This document shows, piece by piece, positions 60,281 through 64,000 of a stretch of DNA of 64,000 nt; the first letter of the stretch is position 1; the number at the start of each line of letters is the position of its first letter. The translations under genes and the position numbers were made by a program. The stretch comes from Patellaria atrata CBS 101060 (taxonomy: Eukaryota > Ascomycota > Dothideomycetes > Patellariales > Patellariaceae), in NCBI GenBank assembly GCA_010093705.1, contig MU006094.1, positions 84,834-148,833 of the forward strand, given 5' to 3'. The notes below the pieces were generated by a model. The model was not told the DNA's origin, made no database searches, and worked only from the letters and a program-made list of their open reading frames with translations.

Positions 60281-62114
60281 TTAAGCTCCCGCAGCCGCCG
60301 CCATAAAGAGTTTCTCTTTCTTCAACAACAGCGAACAAACCATCATCAAGGCTCCGGCCGCAATGACCAGGATATACCCATCCGCAATAGCCTTAACGAT
60401 CGCATCCACAGCCCTTGCCTTCGTCTCCTCGCTCGCTCCCTCGAATATCGCGCTCTTGGCTCCAGCTAACGCAGCATGTATCTCTTCACCAGAGAAACCC
60501 TGCCCCGCCAACGCACTCGAAAGATGTTTATAGCCAATGTTCTGAAACACCGTGCTAGTGATCGTCAAACCGATCACGATGGATCCGATCTGCGCCTGAT
60601 TGATGAACCCGATCGCATCCCCTATCCTCTGCATGCCGACTTTCGCTGGCGCGATCGAGTACGCGGCTTGCTGCACGATGCCCGTGCCGAAGCCGATCAA
60701 AATCGTGTACCCGTAGATGGCGCCGTTGGAGGTCGCGGCATCGGAGACGTACATGAGCGAGCCGCCGACGAGGATGAAGATGGAGCTGAGCAGGTACCAG
60801 GGGGCGTAGTAGCCGTATCTGGGCATCAGCAGGCCGTTGGCCATGGTGCCGGTGATGTTGAGGCAGATGAAGGGGAGAAGGCGAACGGCGGCGTCGATGG
60901 CGGAGTCGTTGTGCACGAATTGGAAGTATAGTGGGATGTAGTAGATCGGGATGAACAGCCCGCCGTTGGCTGCTGAGGTGACAATGTACAGCAGTACCAT
61001 GGAACGCGATTTGAGGAAGTCTCCCGGGAAGAGTCGGTCAGATATGGTGGTGAAGAGGGGGAGGTATTGTTGGATGCTGAATAGGATGATCGTCACACCG
61101 AAGAACACGAAGGTGATGATCGTCCGGTGGTCGTCCCAGGTCCATTGCGCACCGCCGAAGGTGAAGACAAGCACGAAGCAGGCGTAGAGAGCGGCGTTCA
61201 GTACTACCCCCACCCAGTCCATGTGCTTCAATTTTTGGCCGGTTGGAAGGTCCGGACGCGGGTTTAGCGGTTTGATGAGGAAGACCATGATGGGGCCGAT
61301 GACACCGAAGATGATGAGGTTGATGTAGAAGGCCTGGATAGGGGGTTAGTAAGGTTCTGAGAAGGAGGAGGGAAGGCAGCGAACCCATCGCCACGTTGCG
61401 CTGCTATCCGCGAAGGAGCCACCGATTACGGGACCCAGGATACATCCGACGCCCCAGGTCAGGCCGAGGATACCCACATACAGCGCTCGCTCAAACTCGG
61501 TGGTATTGTAAGAGATAATATTCAACGCACTGAACCGCAGTCAGCATCATCCCTCACTATAACCCCAAAACCACAAAATCCAGGAACACTCACCCCAAAT
61601 ACATCCCCGCACCCCCTGCGCCCGCCCACACCCGCCCCACAATCAACGCCTCCATGGTCGGCGCACCGCCGCATAGCGCGCTCCCGGCCGAGAACATCAC
61701 CACGCTCCCGACGAAGAGCGCCTTGATGTCGAACATGCTGAAGGCCTTGCCCAGGCTCAGGATCGTGGCGATGGAGCCGAGAGGGAAGCCGATGCCGAGC
61801 CAGCCCAGCTTCTCGACCGAAGCGTAGGTTTCGAGCACCGCGGCTTGCACGTCTGCCACGATGGTGTTGTCGAGGCCGTAAAGGAAGGCAGAGGCGTAGA
61901 CAGCGAGGAGCACGAGGAACCAGTGGAGGGGGGTGTAGGGGCGTTGGGAGGGGGTTGGTTGAGGGGGGTCTTGGGGGGTTGGGGAGGCCTTTTCGGGATC
62001 CTTGAGGGAGGGGGGTGAGGAGATGATGTGGTGGTTTTGTTTTGTTTGTTCTTTTTCTAGGGAGATGAGTGAGGTGTGGGAGGTTGAGGTCGAGCGGGTT
62101 AGGGGTTCCGCCAT
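60281..62114 (-). CDS. MFS exporter, DHA2-like 14-TM type
   Basis: Exons 62114-61594, 61529-61385 and 61333-60281 join in phase to 572 aa. An N-terminal cytosolic tail of about 65 Ser/Pro/Lys-rich residues precedes the membrane domain. Typical segments: HWFLVLLAVYASAFLYGLDNTIVADVQ (TM1 with the D-x-x-I-V-A motif of drug:H+ antiporters), GWLGIGFPLGS, GRVWAGAGGAGMY, and LTWGVGCILGPVIGGSFAD (motif C, GxxxGPxxGG). About 14 hydrophobic helices can be counted. It most resembles the fungal toxin/drug efflux branch of DHA2. The substrate cannot be told from sequence, and no biosynthetic cluster lies beside it. The second intron uses an uncommon GTTCGC donor. Confidence 0.92.
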
Positions 62115-63522
62115 TCTGGGTGTTAGTGCTATGGATAGCGGTCTGTGGTGTCTGGGTAGGAGGTTCGACGGTCCTATAGTGTCTGATTGTTTAGCTACAA
62201 TTCACTCTTCCAATTCTCCTTCTCGTAGGTACGGTATATAAGAAGCCCAATCTTCAAACAATACCGATATCTCAAACTCACAATTCCGATCTCAGACCAG
62301 CACACAACGAGGTACCACAGGTACACCTATATACCCACCATTCCCTTTCTTTGACTGATCTATATTCCCCATCCCTTCCACATTGTCAGCAAACCGGGAG
62401 CCCAAAGAAGTCCCCAATTAGCAACCAGACGCCCTAAAGGTGGCAAAGACTAATCCTAAAGCCGACCATAAACAGCGACCTTTTCGAGAAGCAAAGGGCA
62501 CCATACGAGAAGGACCGGCATCGTTGAGGCTATTTTGCTTATGGAGACACCAAATAAGTTCACCGAATGTTGCGACACTCGCATTCGCATTCGCACCGTG
62601 AGTCTCGCTTACAAATTCGATCTTCAGAAGGTCTTGGTATTAAGCATTTCTCCGGTTTGTCGTTGTTGGTTATCATTTCGTGTCATTGTGTATCGCTATA
62701 TCCTGTGCGATCACTCATCATCAATCCATCCTAGTGTTAAGGAAATATTACTCGATTGGGTAAAAGGGCTATTTTTGAGTCGTGGTTGGTTTTTTATCTA
62801 CTTGATCTGGTTATCTCCGCTATGACCGTGCGAGTAACTTCCCACTCCACAGTGCTAAAACAGCGAGGAGAACACGAGTGGTTGGAGTTGAGGAAATTTG
62901 GAGCGGATGACAAGTAATCTGTGCGGTTTGGGATGGGGTGCTTAGAGGTTGTAGAGAGGGTTTTGCAGGTGTGATCAGTAAACATGATGAGCGGGTTGCT
63001 TATGCGGGATGAGTAGAGTCATAAGGAATTAGGGACGATATGGGGGATTTGTAATGAGATGGTACAAGGTGGAATATATTCCGGGTTTTCCTGTTCTGTT
63101 CTATTCTATTCTGCATCATTGGGTTGTTGCCTTGAAAAGGTTTTTTTTTAAAAAAAAAAATACTTACAAAACCGGTTTGAACCATTTTATGACATCCCCC
63201 ATATCATATCTAGAAACGAACAAGATATAGAACTATATCAGACTGACTTCCATAACGTTTTGCTGCAGAAGGTCGGTTGGAGTAAAAGTAGACGTCTCAC
63301 TACTCACCCGAAGTTCTTGTTTGAAAGAGATACATTATGCATTAACTTCTAATTGGAACGATACCTGTACGTTCCGCTACCAACAACCATTACTACTATC
63401 TCCCTCCTCAATCCAGAGTACCTGGGAAACAAAGGCCCTCGTCTCCCACCCCCCTTCCCCCCTCAGTCCTCTGCACCCTCCTTCCTCTAGGAGAATCCCG
63501 CTCCATCTAAATCTACCCGATC
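62115..63522. other. Intergenic region upstream of the MFS gene
   Basis: This 1.4 kb holds the MFS promoter and the 3' flank of the GH32 gene. A T9A11 tract lies at 63141-63160. No gene is supported. Confidence 0.6.
62235..62240 (-). promoter_or_regulatory. TATA-like element upstream of the MFS gene
   Basis: TATATA, about 120 bp upstream of the ATG at 62114. It is palindromic, so its orientation is not informative. Confidence 0.3.
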
Positions 63523-64000
63523 CTAATTCCCCGCCCACCACGTATAATTCCCCGTCTCCTCCGGCGTATCAAACACCAACTTACTACTACTATCTCTCGG
63601 TCTCCCCGGCCACACACTCCCCACCCCCATCCAGACCTCCACGCCCTCCACCACCGCCTCAACGCCCTCCCCAACAAACACCCCGAACACCGTGCTGGCC
63701 AACATACTCGGATACACGCGCATGGTCATGGCAAAGCGACCGTTGACGTATACCTCTACCAAGCTACCGTCGACGAAGACGGTCCAGGCGATGGGCTCGG
63801 GGCAGCCGGCCACGGTGTACGGCTTGAAGTACCCGGTGAACGAGGTGGCGGCGTACTCTTCTATGAGGGAACTGTGGGTGCGGTCGAAGAGGACGGTGTG
63901 GTTGGATGGGTCGTAGGTGATATGGGTGTATTCGTCGCACTCGGGGGATGCGGCGATGGTCAGGCCGACGGGGCCGTTCGTGCTGATCACTGTGGCCGTG
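63523..64000 (-). CDS. GH32 glycoside hydrolase (invertase/inulinase-like), C-terminal part
   Basis: A minus-strand frame, open from the right edge to the stop at 63523, shows the C-terminal beta-sandwich domain of family GH32. The landmarks are DGSLVEVYVNGRFAMTMRVYP (consensus DGS.xEVYVN.R.A.T.R.YP) and WTVFVDGS, preceded by HITYDPSNHTVLFDRTHSS. The catalytic five-bladed propeller, with its WMNDPNG-type nucleophile motif, lies outside the window, so activity (sucrose, inulin or fructan hydrolysis) cannot be judged. The frame remains open to base 64000, so the true start is beyond the edge. The last residues (GNYTWWAGN) follow a short tail after the domain. Confidence 0.88.
   Translation of the reverse strand, partial: TATVISTNGPVGLTIAASPECDEYTHITYDPSNHTVLFDRTHSSLIEEYAATSFTGYFKPYTVAGCPEPIAWTVFVDGSLVEVYVNGRFAMTMRVYPSMLASTVFGVFVGEGVEAVVEGVEVWMGVGSVWPGRPRDSSSKLVFDTPEETGNYTWWAGN

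Overview
The window is nuclear DNA of a filamentous ascomycete (Pezizomycotina). Most genes are split by short introns (about 50-180 nt) with GT..AG ends and CTAAC/CTAAT branch-like sites. The gene set is typical: an aminoadipate-pathway homocitrate synthase, exocyst Sec6, mitochondrial Phe-tRNA synthetase, Tsc13 and Nfu1. I cannot place it below that level; a leotiomycete or sordariomycete would fit. All identities come from reading translated protein motifs by eye. Exon limits were set by hand and checked for phase.

Left part, 1-17.4 kb, is gene-dense. It holds a partial Gly/Lys-rich protein off the left edge, a Ser/Pro-rich orphan with a broken frame (1911-3570), a two-exon orphan (4571-5713), a seven-exon cytosolic GH63-type glycosidase (6046-9469, minus), NFU1 (10567-11567), SEC6 (12145-14430) and an eleven-exon homocitrate synthase (15188-17439, minus).

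An 8.6 kb stretch with no supportable gene follows (17440-26071). After it come a Nudix phosphohydrolase and ATE1 arginyltransferase as a divergent pair (26.1-30.0 kb), a Cys/His-rich PPxY protein (31.1-31.8 kb) and a small secreted protein with two CBM1 domains (34.5-35.3 kb).

The 37.4-48.8 kb block holds TSC13 (very-long-chain fatty acid synthesis), xanthine dehydrogenase (purine catabolism), PRPP synthetase (nucleotide synthesis, convergent with xanthine dehydrogenase) and a septation-domain protein. A second gene-poor stretch of 7.7 kb (48.8-56.6 kb) contains diverged tandem repeats and simple repeats. The right end has mitochondrial PheRS and the mitochondrial dicarboxylate carrier as a divergent pair, a 14-TM-type MFS exporter, and the 3' end of a GH32 invertase-like gene running off the edge.

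No CRISPR, rRNA, recognisable tRNA, intact transposon or biosynthetic gene cluster was seen. The most notable observations are a 5-nt micro-exon in the dicarboxylate carrier together with other tiny exons, an odd splice junction in ATE1, an abrupt codon-composition step in xanthine dehydrogenase, the twin-CBM1 protein, the Cys/His-rich PPxY orphan, and a hairpin-rich GC island at 30.54-30.76 kb that might be a non-coding RNA.
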